Assembly: GCF_029589495.1 (NCBI RefSeq)
Contig: NZ_JAAIVF010000002.1
Location: 1-64,000 of the forward strand
DNA from: Speluncibacter jeojiensis
Lineage (GTDB): Bacteria; Actinomycetota; Actinomycetes; Mycobacteriales; Mycobacteriaceae
DNA length: 64,000 nucleotides
Direction of reading: 5' to 3'
The notes below the pieces were generated by a model. It had not been told where the DNA came from. It was given only the letters and a program-made list of their open reading frames with translations, and did not search any database. The position numbers and the translations under genes are program-made. Shown here one piece after another: positions 1-8,837 of the stretch; position 1 is the first letter of the stretch, and every line of letters starts with the position of its first letter.

Positions 1-57
1 TGTGTTAAGCACGCCGCCAGCGTTCGTCCTGAGCCAGGATCAAACTCTCCGTTGAAG
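1..57 (-). rRNA. rrs: 16S rRNA, 5' end (partial)
   Basis: Read on the minus strand, this stretch gives the universal 16S start, with GAGTTTGATCCTGGCTCAG followed by GACGAACGCTGGCGGCG, and runs off the window edge. Only the first ~57 nt of the small-subunit rRNA are present. The mature 5' end is placed by analogy with other actinobacteria and may be off by a few bases. The gene is read away from the steroid genes, from the leader and promoter described next. Confidence 0.97.
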
Positions 58-398
58 ACTCTCGATTGGCCGGCAAAACCGGCAATCAGTCAAAGACATC
101 GAGTCAAATCACTAGCAAAAAAAACTCAAACTAGCAAAAACACTGACCATCCCACACGGGGGTGTGAAACGATCAGCAACACCCACATCCAAACGATGCG
201 GGATGCACCAAAAAAATTTGGCACTGACTTTCATCGGCACACTGTTGAGTTCTCAAAGAACACGCACACACCATCAACACCGAGAAACAATCTCGATCTC
301 TCCGGGGTGCTGCTAGATTAGCGTATCAGACTTTCTTCGTCCAACCTCGTTCCCCGGGGCCTTGCGGGCTCCGGGTCGGTGTCCGTGTCGCTCTGACC
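58..398 (-). other. rRNA operon leader (precursor 5' region)
   Basis: This 340-nt, relatively AT-rich stretch without a gene lies between the rrn promoter and 16S. On the minus strand, 236-262 carries TTCTTTGAGAACTCAACAG, a sequence common in actinobacterial rRNA leaders, with a short TTGAG/CTCAA dyad at 245-256. A second small stem (CACAC/GTGTG) lies near 153-166. These are probably processing and antitermination signals. Any short reading frame here is not credible as a gene. Confidence 0.8.
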
Positions 399-404
399 TG
401 GATT

Positions 405-433
405 AAGTTACGCGAATCCGAACGCAATACCAA
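405..433 (-). promoter_or_regulatory. rrn promoter
   Basis: On the minus strand there is a -35 TTGGTA (428-433), a 17-nt spacer and a -10 TAACTT (405-410), which fits the housekeeping sigma factor of Mycobacteriales. Transcription would start near 398 and read into 16S. Only one promoter was recognised; others may exist further upstream. Confidence 0.7.
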
Positions 434-545
434 ATCGCCTGGTCAGAGACGGTTTTTCGTTCACTTTGATGTCGCCGGGGACCATCGGTAGGGGCGCGGA
501 GGGGCAGATGTCCGGGTTTGAGCGGTTCGTCGGGCCATCAATGGC

Positions 546-588
546 AAAAAGAAGGGGCCGTCGCATCAAACGATGCGACGGCCCCTTC
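546..588 (-). terminator. Intrinsic terminator of the steroid (igr) operon
   Basis: A perfect 17-bp stem (551-567 with 572-588) has an AAAC loop. On the minus strand it is followed by five Ts. It begins 15 nt after the ltp2 stop codon. It is one of the few terminators in this window with a clear T tract, and it separates the steroid operon from the rrn promoter. Confidence 0.92.
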
Positions 589-602
589 CCTGTCTGTGGT
601 TG

Positions 603-1775
603 TCAGCCGGCCAGGACGAGACCCGACGTCGGAACGCCGGTGCCGGCGGTGACGAGCACGTGCTCGGCGCCTGGTACCTGGTTCACCGAGGTGCCGCGGA
701 TCTGCCGAACGCCCTCGGCGATGCCGTTCATCCCGTGGATGTAGGCCTCGCCCAGCTGTCCACCATGGGTGTTCAGCGGCAGCTTGCCGCCGACCTCGAG
801 GGCGCCGGGCTCACGGACGAAGTCCTTCGCCTCTCCCCGCCCGCAGAACCCGAGATCCTCGAGCTGCATCAGCACATACGGGGTGAAGTGGTCGTAGAGG
901 ACCGCCATGTCCATGTCCTGCGGGCGGAGCCCGGACTGAGCCCAGAGCTGGTTGCCCACGAGACCCATCTCGGGAATGCAGGCGAGGTCGGGACGGTAGT
1001 AGCTCATCATCGTGTACTGGTCTCGCGCGCTGCCCTGCGCCGCACCCAGGATGTTCACCGGCTTCTGCTGCAGGTCCTTCGCGCGCTCGGCCGAGGTGAT
1101 CACGATCGCGATACCGCCATCCGACTCCTGACAGCAGTCGAGCAGGTGCAGCGGGTCGGCGATCATGCGCGAGGCCTGGTGGTCCTCGAGCGTGATCGGC
1201 TTGCCGTAGAAGAACGCGTTCGGGTTGGTCGCGGCATGCTTGCGGTCGGCGACGGCGATGCGGCCGAAGTCCTCGCTGGTGGCACCGAACTGGTGCATGT
1301 ACCGGCGTGCCATCATCGCCACCGACCCGGCCGGCGTGCTCAACCCGTGCGGGTAGGAGAACGCGTAGTCGGTGCCGGATGAGTCCACCCGGGCCGCAAG
1401 GCCCGAGTCGACCTGGCCGAACCGCTTGCCGGAACGCTCGTTGAACGCCCGGTAGGCGACCACCACGTCCGCGACACCGGTCGCCACCGCAATGGCGGCC
1501 TGCTGCACGGTCGCGCAGGCCGCGCCGCCGCCGTAGTGGATTCGGGTGAAGTACTTCAGCTCCGGGATGTCGAGCGCGCGCGCGACGGCGATCTCGATGT
1601 TCGTGTCCATCGTGAACGACACGAGGCCGTCCACATCCGACGGCTGGAGGCCGGCGTCCGCGACGGCTGCCTTCACGGCCTCGGCCGCCAACCTGAGTTC
1701 GCTACGCCCGGAATCCTTGCTGAAGTCGGTGGCACCGATGCCGACGATCGCCGCCTGTCCTGACAGTCCGCTCAT
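603..1775 (-). CDS. ltp2: Steroid side-chain aldolase Ltp2 (thiolase superfamily)
   Basis: The 390-aa product is a thiolase-fold protein of the lipid-transfer/SCP-x type. With the DUF35 part of ChsH2, Ltp2 performs the retro-aldol step that releases propionyl-CoA and leaves the C19 androstane ring at the end of cholesterol side-chain degradation. Tyr294 (in YDHFTP) and Tyr345 (in QLGEAYIHG) fall where two tyrosines are reported to be essential in a Thermomonospora Ltp2 (from memory). The ATG is preceded by AAAGGAGG and overlaps the chsH1 stop (ATGA), so translation is probably coupled. It is the last gene of the operon, equivalent to Rv3540c. A frame extending upstream to 1934 is rejected because it runs through chsH1. 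Confidence 0.93.
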   Translation of the reverse strand: MSGLSGQAAIVGIGATDFSKDSGRSELRLAAEAVKAAVADAGLQPSDVDGLVSFTMDTNIEIAVARALDIPELKYFTRIHYGGGAACATVQQAAIAVATGVADVVVAYRAFNERSGKRFGQVDSGLAARVDSSGTDYAFSYPHGLSTPAGSVAMMARRYMHQFGATSEDFGRIAVADRKHAATNPNAFFYGKPITLEDHQASRMIADPLHLLDCCQESDGGIAIVITSAERAKDLQQKPVNILGAAQGSARDQYTMMSYYRPDLACIPEMGLVGNQLWAQSGLRPQDMDMAVLYDHFTPYVLMQLEDLGFCGRGEAKDFVREPGALEVGGKLPLNTHGGQLGEAYIHGMNGIAEGVRQIRGTSVNQVPGAEHVLVTAGTGVPTSGLVLAG

Positions 1776-2236
1776 GCGTCGGCCTCCTTTGCGATCGTCC
1801 CGTCCATGACCAGGGTGACCGTGGAGGTGATGTGTTTGCCGAGCGAATCGGTGCCCGTGACGGCGAGCGTCACCAATCCGTCGACGATCGACTCGACGCT
1901 GCCTGCCATCGTCAGCGTGTCGTACGCGTACCACGGCACGCCCAGTCGCAGCGAGATCGACCGGATCACGGCCTTCTGCCCAGCCCAGTCGGTCACGTAA
2001 CGCTGGACCAGGCCGGTGTCGGTGAGGATGTTGACGAACATGTCCTTCGACCCGCGCTGCTGGGCACGGTCACGATCGTGGTGCACGTCCTCGAAGTCGC
2101 GCGTGGCAAGCGCCGCGGAGACGATGAACGTGGGCGTGCCCTCGATCGTCAGGGAGGGCAGGGCGTCCCCGACCGCGACGACGGGGGGTTCGGCGGGCGG
2201 CACCACAACTGCGGCGCCGGTCGTGCTGTTGCTCAT
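1772..2236 (-). CDS. chsH1: MaoC-like steroid enoyl-CoA hydratase subunit ChsH1
   Basis: This 154-aa hotdog-fold protein matches Rv3541c by position and sequence type. ChsH1 and ChsH2 form the hydratase that adds water to the C17-C20 double bond of the 3-carbon side-chain CoA thioester. A conserved DVHHDRD stretch follows the first strand, as expected near a MaoC active site. The ATG has GAGGAG upstream and overlaps the chsH2 stop (ATGA). At its own 3' end it overlaps ltp2 by 4 nt. The N-terminal ~35 residues are Pro/Ala-rich and probably disordered. Confidence 0.88.
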   Translation of the reverse strand: MSNSTTGAAVVVPPAEPPVVAVGDALPSLTIEGTPTFIVSAALATRDFEDVHHDRDRAQQRGSKDMFVNILTDTGLVQRYVTDWAGQKAVIRSISLRLGVPWYAYDTLTMAGSVESIVDGLVTLAVTGTDSLGKHITSTVTLVMDGTIAKEADA

Positions 2237-3276
2237 CGCGTCTCCTCGGCATGGTCGGCGGGGCGCCAGGCGTACAGGGTCCACGGGCCCTTGGCCTCGT
2301 TGTCCGGATCGGCCGGGAAATCGAGGAAGTCCACGGTGACCGGCTGCCCGATCTCGACGCTGTCGGGGTCGACGCCGCGCAGCTCACCAAGCATCCGCAC
2401 GCCCTCCTCCAGCTCGACCAGTGCGATGACGAACGGCAGTTGCCGGCCCGGCACCTTCGGGGCGTGGTGGACGATGAAGCTGTACACCGTGCCGCGGCCG
2501 CAGGCGACGACATAGTCCGTCGTCTCGTCCTTGGTCTTCCACAGCGCGGGGACCGGCGGATGCTGCAGCGTGCCGTCCTCGAGTTTCTGGAGGCGCAACT
2601 CGTGCGCGGCCACGCCGTCCCAGAAGAACTGGGTGTCGCGCGAGGCCTGCGGACGCATGAGCTTGCTGCCGTCGAGGTCGTCGACGGGGGCGCCGCTGGC
2701 GGCGCGCGCCTCGGTGAGCTGCGCCGGCTCCGACTTCGTCTCGGCCACAGGCGGGCGGAACTTGAGGATGCGGAATTCCATCTCCGCGACGACCTCGCCG
2801 TCGGCGTCCCGCCAGAAGTTGCGGGTGGTGAAGAACCAGCCTTCGCCCAGACCCGTCTTCTTCGGGCCGACGACGTCCTCGAGCACCGACTCGATGGTCA
2901 CCTCGTCGCCCGGACTCAGGTAGCGGTGGTATGTCTGGTTGCAGTTGGTCGCCACCACCGAGGTGAAGCCCGCCTCGTTGAGCAGGTCGGTCATGCGGCC
3001 CAGCGGATCGTCGGCCTCGCGCACCGCGCCGAGCCCGCGCATCGTCCACACCTGCGCCATCGCCGGCGGGGCGACGACGCCGGCGTGACCCGCCGCCTTC
3101 GCGGCCGCCTCGTCGACATAGATCGGGTTGCGATCACCGATCGCCTCGACCCAGTTGTTGACCATCGGCTGGTTGATCGGATCGCGGCCGCTGCGGCGCG
3201 CACTGCCGCCGTCGTCACGCACACGCTGCGCGGCGTCGAGGATGTCCTGATCGCTCATCTGCTTGTTCCCGGTCAC
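2233..3276 (-). CDS. chsH2: ChsH2: MaoC-like hydratase with C-terminal DUF35 domain
   Basis: The 347-aa, two-domain protein has a MaoC-like hotdog domain at about residues 1-165 and a DUF35 OB-fold domain in the C-terminal half (from about 190). The first pairs with ChsH1 for hydration; the second docks the aldolase Ltp2. The cysteines of the usual DUF35 zinc ribbon are absent (the segment reads LQKLEDGTLQHPPVPALW). The chosen start is GTG at 3276, which overlaps the chsE2 stop (GTGA); an ATG at 3258 is possible. Equivalent to Rv3542c. Confidence 0.9.
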   Translation of the reverse strand: MTGNKQMSDQDILDAAQRVRDDGGSARRSGRDPINQPMVNNWVEAIGDRNPIYVDEAAAKAAGHAGVVAPPAMAQVWTMRGLGAVREADDPLGRMTDLLNEAGFTSVVATNCNQTYHRYLSPGDEVTIESVLEDVVGPKKTGLGEGWFFTTRNFWRDADGEVVAEMEFRILKFRPPVAETKSEPAQLTEARAASGAPVDDLDGSKLMRPQASRDTQFFWDGVAAHELRLQKLEDGTLQHPPVPALWKTKDETTDYVVACGRGTVYSFIVHHAPKVPGRQLPFVIALVELEEGVRMLGELRGVDPDSVEIGQPVTVDFLDFPADPDNEAKGPWTLYAWRPADHAEETR

Positions 3277-4439
3277 CGGCGCGACACCTTCGGCAGTCCC
3301 AGGCCGGCGGTGGAAATGAGGTCACGCATGACCTCGTTGACTCCGCCGCCGAAGGTGATCACGAGGTTGCGCTTGGTCTGCGCGTCCAGCCACCGCAGCA
3401 AGTGCCCGGTCTCGGGATCGGCCGGGTCGCCCCAGCGGCCGACGACTTCCTCCGCCAGCCGACCCATCCGCTGGATCTGCTCGGTGGAGAACACCTTGGT
3501 GGCCGACGCGTCGGCCATGTCGAGCGCACCGGTCTGCGAGGCGACCTGCCAGTTGAGCAACTCGTTGAGCCGGTAGATCGCACGGATCTCACCGAGCGCG
3601 CGCTGCACGTCGGGCTGGGTCAACAGCGGGTTGCCGTCGGGACCGGGGCGCTTGGCCCATTCGCTGACGTGGTCGTAGAGCCCGCCGACCCGGCCGCACG
3701 GGCCGAGCATGACGCGCTCGTGGTTGAGCTGGGTGGTGATCAGGCGCCAGCCCTTGTTCTCCTCGCCGACGAGCATCTCGACCGGCACGCGCACGTTCTC
3801 GTAGTAGGTGGCGTTGACGTGGTGCGCACCGTCGGCGGTGATCACCGGGGTCCACGAGAAGCCCGGGTCCTTGGTGTCCACGATGAGGATCGAGATTCCG
3901 CGGTGGCGGTCCTCGGTGGTGCCGGTGCGCACGGCCAGCCAGATGTAGTCGGCCGCGTGACCACCGGTGGTGAAGTACTTCTGGCCGTTGACGACGTAGT
4001 GATCTCCGTCGCGGACGGCGGTGGTACGCAGCGACGCGAGGTCGGTGCCGGCTTCGGGCTCGGTGTAGCCGATCGCGAAGTGCACCTCGCCGGACAGGAT
4101 CGAGGGCAGGAACTTCTGCTTCTGCTCCTCGGTGCCGTACACCTGCAGGGTCGGGCCGACGGTCTGCAGGGTCACCGACGGCAGCGGCACGTCGGCGCGC
4201 ACGGCCTCGTTGGTGAAGATCTGCTGTTCGATCTCACCGAAGCCCTTGCCGCCGAACTCCTTCGGCCAGCCCACACCGAGCCAGCCGTCGCGGCCCATCC
4301 GCCGGATGACCTCGTGGTACTCGGGGCCGTGCCGGTCGGTGAGCATGGCCTCGGCCTCGTCGGGCGAGATCAGGCCGGCGAAGTAGTCGCGCAGTTCCGC
4401 CTGGAGCTTCTTCTGCTCGGGGGTCAGATCGATGAGCAT
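3273..4439 (-). CDS. fadE29: Steroid acyl-CoA dehydrogenase subunit ChsE2 (FadE29)
   Basis: The 388-aa product is an acyl-CoA dehydrogenase with the FAD/substrate motif YTEPEAGTDLASLRT near residue 150. With ChsE1 it forms an alpha2beta2 dehydrogenase that oxidises the 3-carbon side chain of 3-oxo-4-pregnene-20-carboxyl-CoA. The start MLIDLTPEQ matches the usual FadE N-terminus. It overlaps the 3' end of chsE1 by 16 nt and the start of chsH2 by 4 nt, so the operon is tightly packed. Equivalent to Rv3543c. Confidence 0.93.
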   Translation of the reverse strand: MLIDLTPEQKKLQAELRDYFAGLISPDEAEAMLTDRHGPEYHEVIRRMGRDGWLGVGWPKEFGGKGFGEIEQQIFTNEAVRADVPLPSVTLQTVGPTLQVYGTEEQKQKFLPSILSGEVHFAIGYTEPEAGTDLASLRTTAVRDGDHYVVNGQKYFTTGGHAADYIWLAVRTGTTEDRHRGISILIVDTKDPGFSWTPVITADGAHHVNATYYENVRVPVEMLVGEENKGWRLITTQLNHERVMLGPCGRVGGLYDHVSEWAKRPGPDGNPLLTQPDVQRALGEIRAIYRLNELLNWQVASQTGALDMADASATKVFSTEQIQRMGRLAEEVVGRWGDPADPETGHLLRWLDAQTKRNLVITFGGGVNEVMRDLISTAGLGLPKVSRR

Positions 4440-5533
4440 GCTGCCTCCACACCGAGGTCGCGGGCGCTGAGTGCGCCGAGGATGGACAGACGGGAGGACG
4501 GGCCGCCGACGAGGCGGACGAGATCCTTGGTCTGCTCGTAGTACAGGTGGGCCGGGTAGGTCACATCGGCACCCATGCCGCCGTGCATGTGGCTGCACTG
4601 CTGCATCGACACCGGCAACCGCTCGGCCATCCAGTAGGCGGCCACCGAGGTGTCCTCGGCGGCGTCGAGCCCCTCGGACAGGCGCCAGCAGGCCGACCTG
4701 GCGGCCAGCTCGAGCGTGCGGGCGGTGACGTAGGAGTCGGCGAGCTGCTGCGAGACGGCCTGGAAGACCGCGATCGGCTTGCCGAACTGCTCACGGCCGC
4801 TCACGTACTTCGCGGTGAGGTCGGTCATCCCGGTGCCCAGCCCCGCCGCCTGCGCGGCGACCGCGGCGAGCGCGATCCGGTAGACCTGCGCGACCGGCAC
4901 GGCGGTGAGCAGCGCACCCGCGTCGACGCGGACGTTCTCGAGCACCATCGTGTACTCGGGGGCCAGCGAGGCGGTGAACGTGCGGGTCAGCGTGACACCG
5001 TCGGCGTCGGGCGCCACCACGGCCACACCCGCGGACGTGGGCACCAACACGAACGCCGCCTGCTCGGCGTACCGGACACCGACCTTGCGACCGCTGACGA
5101 CGTAGCCGTCACCGTCCGCAGTGGCGGTCGTCGCGGGGGTGGCGGGCAGCGGCGCGCCGGGCTCGCTCAGCGCCGCCGTGAGGATCGCGCCGCCGGGGAC
5201 GCCGGCGAGGAACCGCTTCGCGTCGCCGCCGAGTGCCAGCAGCGGCAGCACGCCGAAGCCGAGGGTCTCGAGCACCGGAACCTGCGCCGCATGCCGGCCG
5301 ACCTGGCCCAGCAGCACGCCGATCTCGCCGATCCCCAGGTCGTCGCCGCCGAGCGACTCCGGCAGGGGCAGCGAGAGCACGCCCTCGTCGGCCAGCCGCT
5401 TCCACAGCGTGGCGTCCCACACGGGCGCTTTCCTGTCCATGGCCGCGAGCGCCTCGGCGCTCGCCGCCGTCTGCAGCACGGTGGCGGCCACCTCGGCCAC
5501 CGCCTGCTGCTCACTGCCAAAAGTGAAGTCCAC
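4424..5533 (-). CDS. fadE28: Steroid acyl-CoA dehydrogenase subunit ChsE1 (FadE28)
   Basis: The 369-aa acyl-CoA dehydrogenase-family protein is the partner of ChsE2 in the heterotetrameric steroid dehydrogenase, equivalent to Rv3544c. It starts with GTG, with AGGACGG upstream. It is the first gene of the igr-type block. In M. tuberculosis cyp125 precedes it; here the preceding gene is fadE34, 123 bp away. No clear KstR box was found in that gap, only the imperfect direct repeat GATACTGATACTG (minus strand, about 5564-5576). Confidence 0.9.
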   Translation of the reverse strand: MDFTFGSEQQAVAEVAATVLQTAASAEALAAMDRKAPVWDATLWKRLADEGVLSLPLPESLGGDDLGIGEIGVLLGQVGRHAAQVPVLETLGFGVLPLLALGGDAKRFLAGVPGGAILTAALSEPGAPLPATPATTATADGDGYVVSGRKVGVRYAEQAAFVLVPTSAGVAVVAPDADGVTLTRTFTASLAPEYTMVLENVRVDAGALLTAVPVAQVYRIALAAVAAQAAGLGTGMTDLTAKYVSGREQFGKPIAVFQAVSQQLADSYVTARTLELAARSACWRLSEGLDAAEDTSVAAYWMAERLPVSMQQCSHMHGGMGADVTYPAHLYYEQTKDLVRLVGGPSSRLSILGALSARDLGVEAACSSI

Positions 5534-5656
5534 CTGAGAACCGTCCTATCGAGATACGTCGAGCAGTATCAGTATCTGTGCACGTAGTTGGCGTTCATCG
5601 CATTGAAACACCGGCTGCGCCGCGGGGCACATCGCACTCCCGCTGTTCGGTAGCGG

Positions 5657-7816
5657 TCAGCCGCGGGGGAGCCCGAGCAGGTGCTCGGCGGCGACGGTCA
5701 GCAGGATCTGCTCGGTGCCGCCGGCGATGCTCAGGCACCGTGTGTTGAGGAACTCGCGCGACAGCGGCCCCTCTACCGCGCCCTCGGCTCCCGCGCAGCC
5801 GAGCGCGAACTCGGCCACCGCCTGCCGGTGCCGCACCCCGACGAGCTTGCGCACGCTCGAGGCCGGACCCGGATCCTGGCCGTCGAGCTGACGCAGCGTG
5901 GTGCGGTGTTCTAGCAGCGAACCGACCAGCGCCTCCCCGATGAGGAAGCCGATCCGCTCCTCGGTGACCGGATCGGTGCCGCCGCGGCCGGACAACTCGA
6001 GCAGCTCCTCCATCGCCTTGCCCAGCGAGGATCCGCCGCTCATCGCCACCCGCTCGTTGGCGAGCGTGGTGCGGGCCAACTTCCAGCCGCCGTTGACCTG
6101 CCCGACGACGCACTCGTCGGGGACGAACACGCCGTCGAGGAACACCTCGTTGAACAGGGCGTCGCCGGTGATCTCCCGCAGCGGCGAGATGCGGATGCCC
6201 GCGGACTGCATGTCCACGACGAAGTAGGTGATGCCCTTATGCTTCGGCACGTCCTTGTCCGTACGCGCCAGGCAGATCGCCCAGTCCGCCTCACGGGCGA
6301 GCGACGTCCACACCTTCTGACCGTTGAGGATCCAACCGCCGTCGACCTTCTCGGCGGTGGTACGCAGCGAGGCGAGGTCGGAACCGGCGCCCGGCTCGGA
6401 GAACAGCTGGCACCACACCAGTTCGCCGCGCAGCGTCGGCATGGCGAACCGCTCGATCTGCTCGGCGGTGCCGTGCTCGAGGATGGTCGGCACCGCCCAC
6501 CAGCCGATCACCAGGTTCGGCGTCTCGAGCTCGGCGTGAACCAGTTCCTCGCCGATGAGGATCTGCTCGGCGGCCTTCGCGGACTTCCCGTACGGCGCGG
6601 GCCAGTGCGGGGCCAGGTACCCGGACTCGGCGAACGCCACGCGGCGCTCGGCCTCCGGCAGTGCGGAGATCGCCTCGACCTCGGCCCGCACGGTCTCCCG
6701 CTGTGCTTCGAGGTCACCGAGGTCGACGGTGAGGTGCCGGCGCGCTCCGGCGCGGGTCAGCTCGGCGACGCGAGCCCGCCACGCGGCGCCGCCGCCGAGC
6801 AGCTGCCGCAGCGAGAGCACCCGGCGCAGATAGAAGTGGGCCTCGTGCTCCCAGGTGAAGCCGATGCCACCGAGGACCTGGATGCAGTCCTTGGCGGTGT
6901 CGACGGCGGCATCGAGTGCGACGGACGCGGCGACCGCGGCGGCGATCGGCAGCTCGTCGCCGGACTCGGCGGCGACCGCGGCGTCCCACGCGACCGCGCG
7001 GATCTGCTCGGTGCGGCACAGCATCTCGGCGCACAGGTGCTTGATGGCCTGGAAGGAACCGATCGGCTTGCCGAACTGCTCACGGATCTTCGCGTACTCG
7101 ACCGCAGTGGTCAGGCACCACCCGGCCACCCCGGCCGCCTCGGCGGCGGCGAGCGTCGCCAGCAGGTCGGCGACCAGCCCGTCGCGCAGCCCGGTGAGCA
7201 CCCGGTCCGGGCTCACCCGTACGTCGGTGAGCTCGACCCGCGCCAGCGGGACACCGAAGTCGACGGACGTCACCTTCTCGACCTGCACCCCCTCGGCCGC
7301 GGGGTCCAGGACCACCCAGACCGACCCGTCGGTGTCGGCGATCTCGAGCAGCAGCGCCCCGGCGGAGTCCGCGCCGAGCACCAGCCCGGTGCGGCCGTTC
7401 AACGTCCGCGCGCCGTCCGCAGCGGAGTCCGCCTGCACCGGTTCCGGGGCCGACGACACGCCGAAGGTCAGCGCGCCTTCCGCCACCCGCGGACACAACT
7501 CCTCGGCCACGCCCCCGCCGGCCGCGGCGAGCGCCAGCCCGGCGACCGCCGTCGGCAGCACCGGACCGGGCGCAAGTTCGGTCGCGGCTTGCTCGAGCAT
7601 CGCCGCCAGATCGACCACGGTGGCGCCGACGCCGCCGAGATCCTCGGGGAGCGCGACCGCGAACAGTCCGAGTTCGGCCAGCGCGGGCCACAGCGCCCGC
7701 CACGCCTGCGCGTCGGTCTCCGCCGCGCGCACCGTCACACTCGGTTCGGCCGAGCGGGCCCACGCCCGGATCGATTCCTGCACCGCGCGCTGTTCGTCGG
7801 TGGTCGCAATGGTCAC
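5657..7816 (-). CDS. fadE34: Fused double acyl-CoA dehydrogenase FadE34 (ChsE3)
   Basis: The 719-aa protein has two acyl-CoA dehydrogenase units in one chain. The N-terminal half (to about 350) is divergent. The C-terminal half carries FSEPGAGSDLASLRTTA and ends with the typical IAGGTEQI helix. In M. tuberculosis Rv3573c acts on the 5-carbon steroid side-chain CoA ester. The GTG start has GAGGAG 7 nt upstream; the earlier ATG in frame is rejected because the first 12 residues lie near the promoter. The KstR box is 43 bp upstream and the divergent kstR follows, as in M. tuberculosis. Confidence 0.92.
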   Translation of the reverse strand: MTIATTDEQRAVQESIRAWARSAEPSVTVRAAETDAQAWRALWPALAELGLFAVALPEDLGGVGATVVDLAAMLEQAATELAPGPVLPTAVAGLALAAAGGGVAEELCPRVAEGALTFGVSSAPEPVQADSAADGARTLNGRTGLVLGADSAGALLLEIADTDGSVWVVLDPAAEGVQVEKVTSVDFGVPLARVELTDVRVSPDRVLTGLRDGLVADLLATLAAAEAAGVAGWCLTTAVEYAKIREQFGKPIGSFQAIKHLCAEMLCRTEQIRAVAWDAAVAAESGDELPIAAAVAASVALDAAVDTAKDCIQVLGGIGFTWEHEAHFYLRRVLSLRQLLGGGAAWRARVAELTRAGARRHLTVDLGDLEAQRETVRAEVEAISALPEAERRVAFAESGYLAPHWPAPYGKSAKAAEQILIGEELVHAELETPNLVIGWWAVPTILEHGTAEQIERFAMPTLRGELVWCQLFSEPGAGSDLASLRTTAEKVDGGWILNGQKVWTSLAREADWAICLARTDKDVPKHKGITYFVVDMQSAGIRISPLREITGDALFNEVFLDGVFVPDECVVGQVNGGWKLARTTLANERVAMSGGSSLGKAMEELLELSGRGGTDPVTEERIGFLIGEALVGSLLEHRTTLRQLDGQDPGPASSVRKLVGVRHRQAVAEFALGCAGAEGAVEGPLSREFLNTRCLSIAGGTEQILLTVAAEHLLGLPRG

Positions 7817-7858
7817 AAGAACTCCTCGGCGGTACGGACAAAAGGCATTCACAACGCC

Positions 7859-7874
7859 TTAGAACGTGTTCTAA
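7859..7874. promoter_or_regulatory. KstR operator
   Basis: TTAGAACGTGTTCTAA has two perfect 7-bp arms around a 2-nt centre and matches the KstR consensus TnnAACnnGTTnnA. It lies between fadE34 and kstR, so one site can repress both genes. KstR is released by cholesterol-derived CoA thioesters (family knowledge). Confidence 0.92.
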
Positions 7875-7933
7875 TATGGAACCTGGTGCCGCGTCAAGGT
7901 CACGGCATCGACCTGGCGCGGGGCCGGGTGAAT

Positions 7934-7947
7934 TGCAACACGTTCAC
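7934..7947. promoter_or_regulatory. Possible second, weaker KstR site
   Basis: TGCAACACGTTCAC keeps the AAC-N2-GTT core of the KstR consensus but has only partly symmetric flanks. It sits 60 bp from the strong box, on the kstR side, where it could add to autoregulation. This is based on the core match alone. Confidence 0.35.
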
Positions 7948-8019
7948 ACAAAAATCCCACTCCGGGGGCGGTGCCTGCAACTAGGCTTCCCGGCGCACCC
8001 GACAACAAGGACCAACTCG

Positions 8020-8667
8020 ATGACATCGACTCCCCGACCGAAGGCGAGGAACAACGGCGCCACCGCGACGCTCAGCGACGACGAACTGAGTTCGGCCGCG
8101 CAGCGCGACCGTCGCAAGCGCATCCTCGACGCCACCCTCGCGCTGGCATCCAAGGGCGGCTACGACGCCGTCCAGATGCGGGCGGTGGCCGAACGGGCCG
8201 ATGTCGCCGTGGGCACGCTCTACCGGTATTTCCCGTCGAAGGTGCACCTGCTGGTCTCTGCGCTCGCTCGCGAGTTCGAGCGCATCGAGTCCAAGACGGA
8301 TCGTCGTCTGCCGACGGGCCTGACCGTCAACGAGCGACTCGAGCTGATGCTCAACCAGATCACCCAGACGATGCAGCGCGACCCCCTGCTCACCGAGGCG
8401 ATGACCCGCGCCTTCATGTTCGCGGACGCGTCCGCGGCCGCCGAGGTCGCCACCGTCGGCACGCTGATCGACCGTATCTTCGCCAAGGCCATCACACCCG
8501 ACACCGAGCCCACCGAGGACCAGCTCAACGTCGCCCGCGTGATCAGCGACGTGTGGATGTCGAACCTGGTCGCGTGGCTCACCCGCCGGGCCTCGGCCTC
8601 CGACGTCGCCAAGCGGCTCGAGCTCACCATCCAACTGCTGCTGGGCGAGAACGCCGACAAGCCCTGA
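8020..8667 (+). CDS. kstR: TetR-family cholesterol catabolism repressor KstR
   Basis: The 215-aa TetR regulator has an N-terminal helix-turn-helix (MRAVAERADVAVGTLYRYF, about residues 48-66) and an all-helical ligand domain. Sequence, the divergent fadE34 and the adjacent KstR box identify it as the Rv3574 orthologue. The ATG was chosen because AAGGA lies upstream and the protein starts like known KstR proteins. An earlier in-frame ATG at 7876 would put the operator at the edge of the coding region and is rejected. Confidence 0.95.
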   Translation: MTSTPRPKARNNGATATLSDDELSSAAQRDRRKRILDATLALASKGGYDAVQMRAVAERADVAVGTLYRYFPSKVHLLVSALAREFERIESKTDRRLPTGLTVNERLELMLNQITQTMQRDPLLTEAMTRAFMFADASAAAEVATVGTLIDRIFAKAITPDTEPTEDQLNVARVISDVWMSNLVAWLTRRASASDVAKRLELTIQLLLGENADKP

Positions 8668-8837
8668 CCGCTGCCGGCACCACCGGGTCACCCGACACCG
8701 ACGACCTCGGTCCGCATCATGACGGCCGCGCGTTGCCCGTAGACTGCGGGTAATGCACGGGCCGCCACGGAAAGCCCCCGTCGACCCTGCGCAGGACGCA
8801 CACCCGCCGACCAGCGATCCGCAGAGGTTCTGACCAC

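Noticed and set aside
2251-3576. Long plus-strand open frames opposite the steroid genes (and similar ones over hemD, fadE34, metE)
   Set aside because: They are Arg/Gly/His-rich shadows of real genes on the other strand, a normal effect of high GC.
5534-5656. KstR box before chsE1
   Set aside because: GAGAACCGTCCTA resembles one half-site but lacks the AAC-N2-GTT core and correct spacing.
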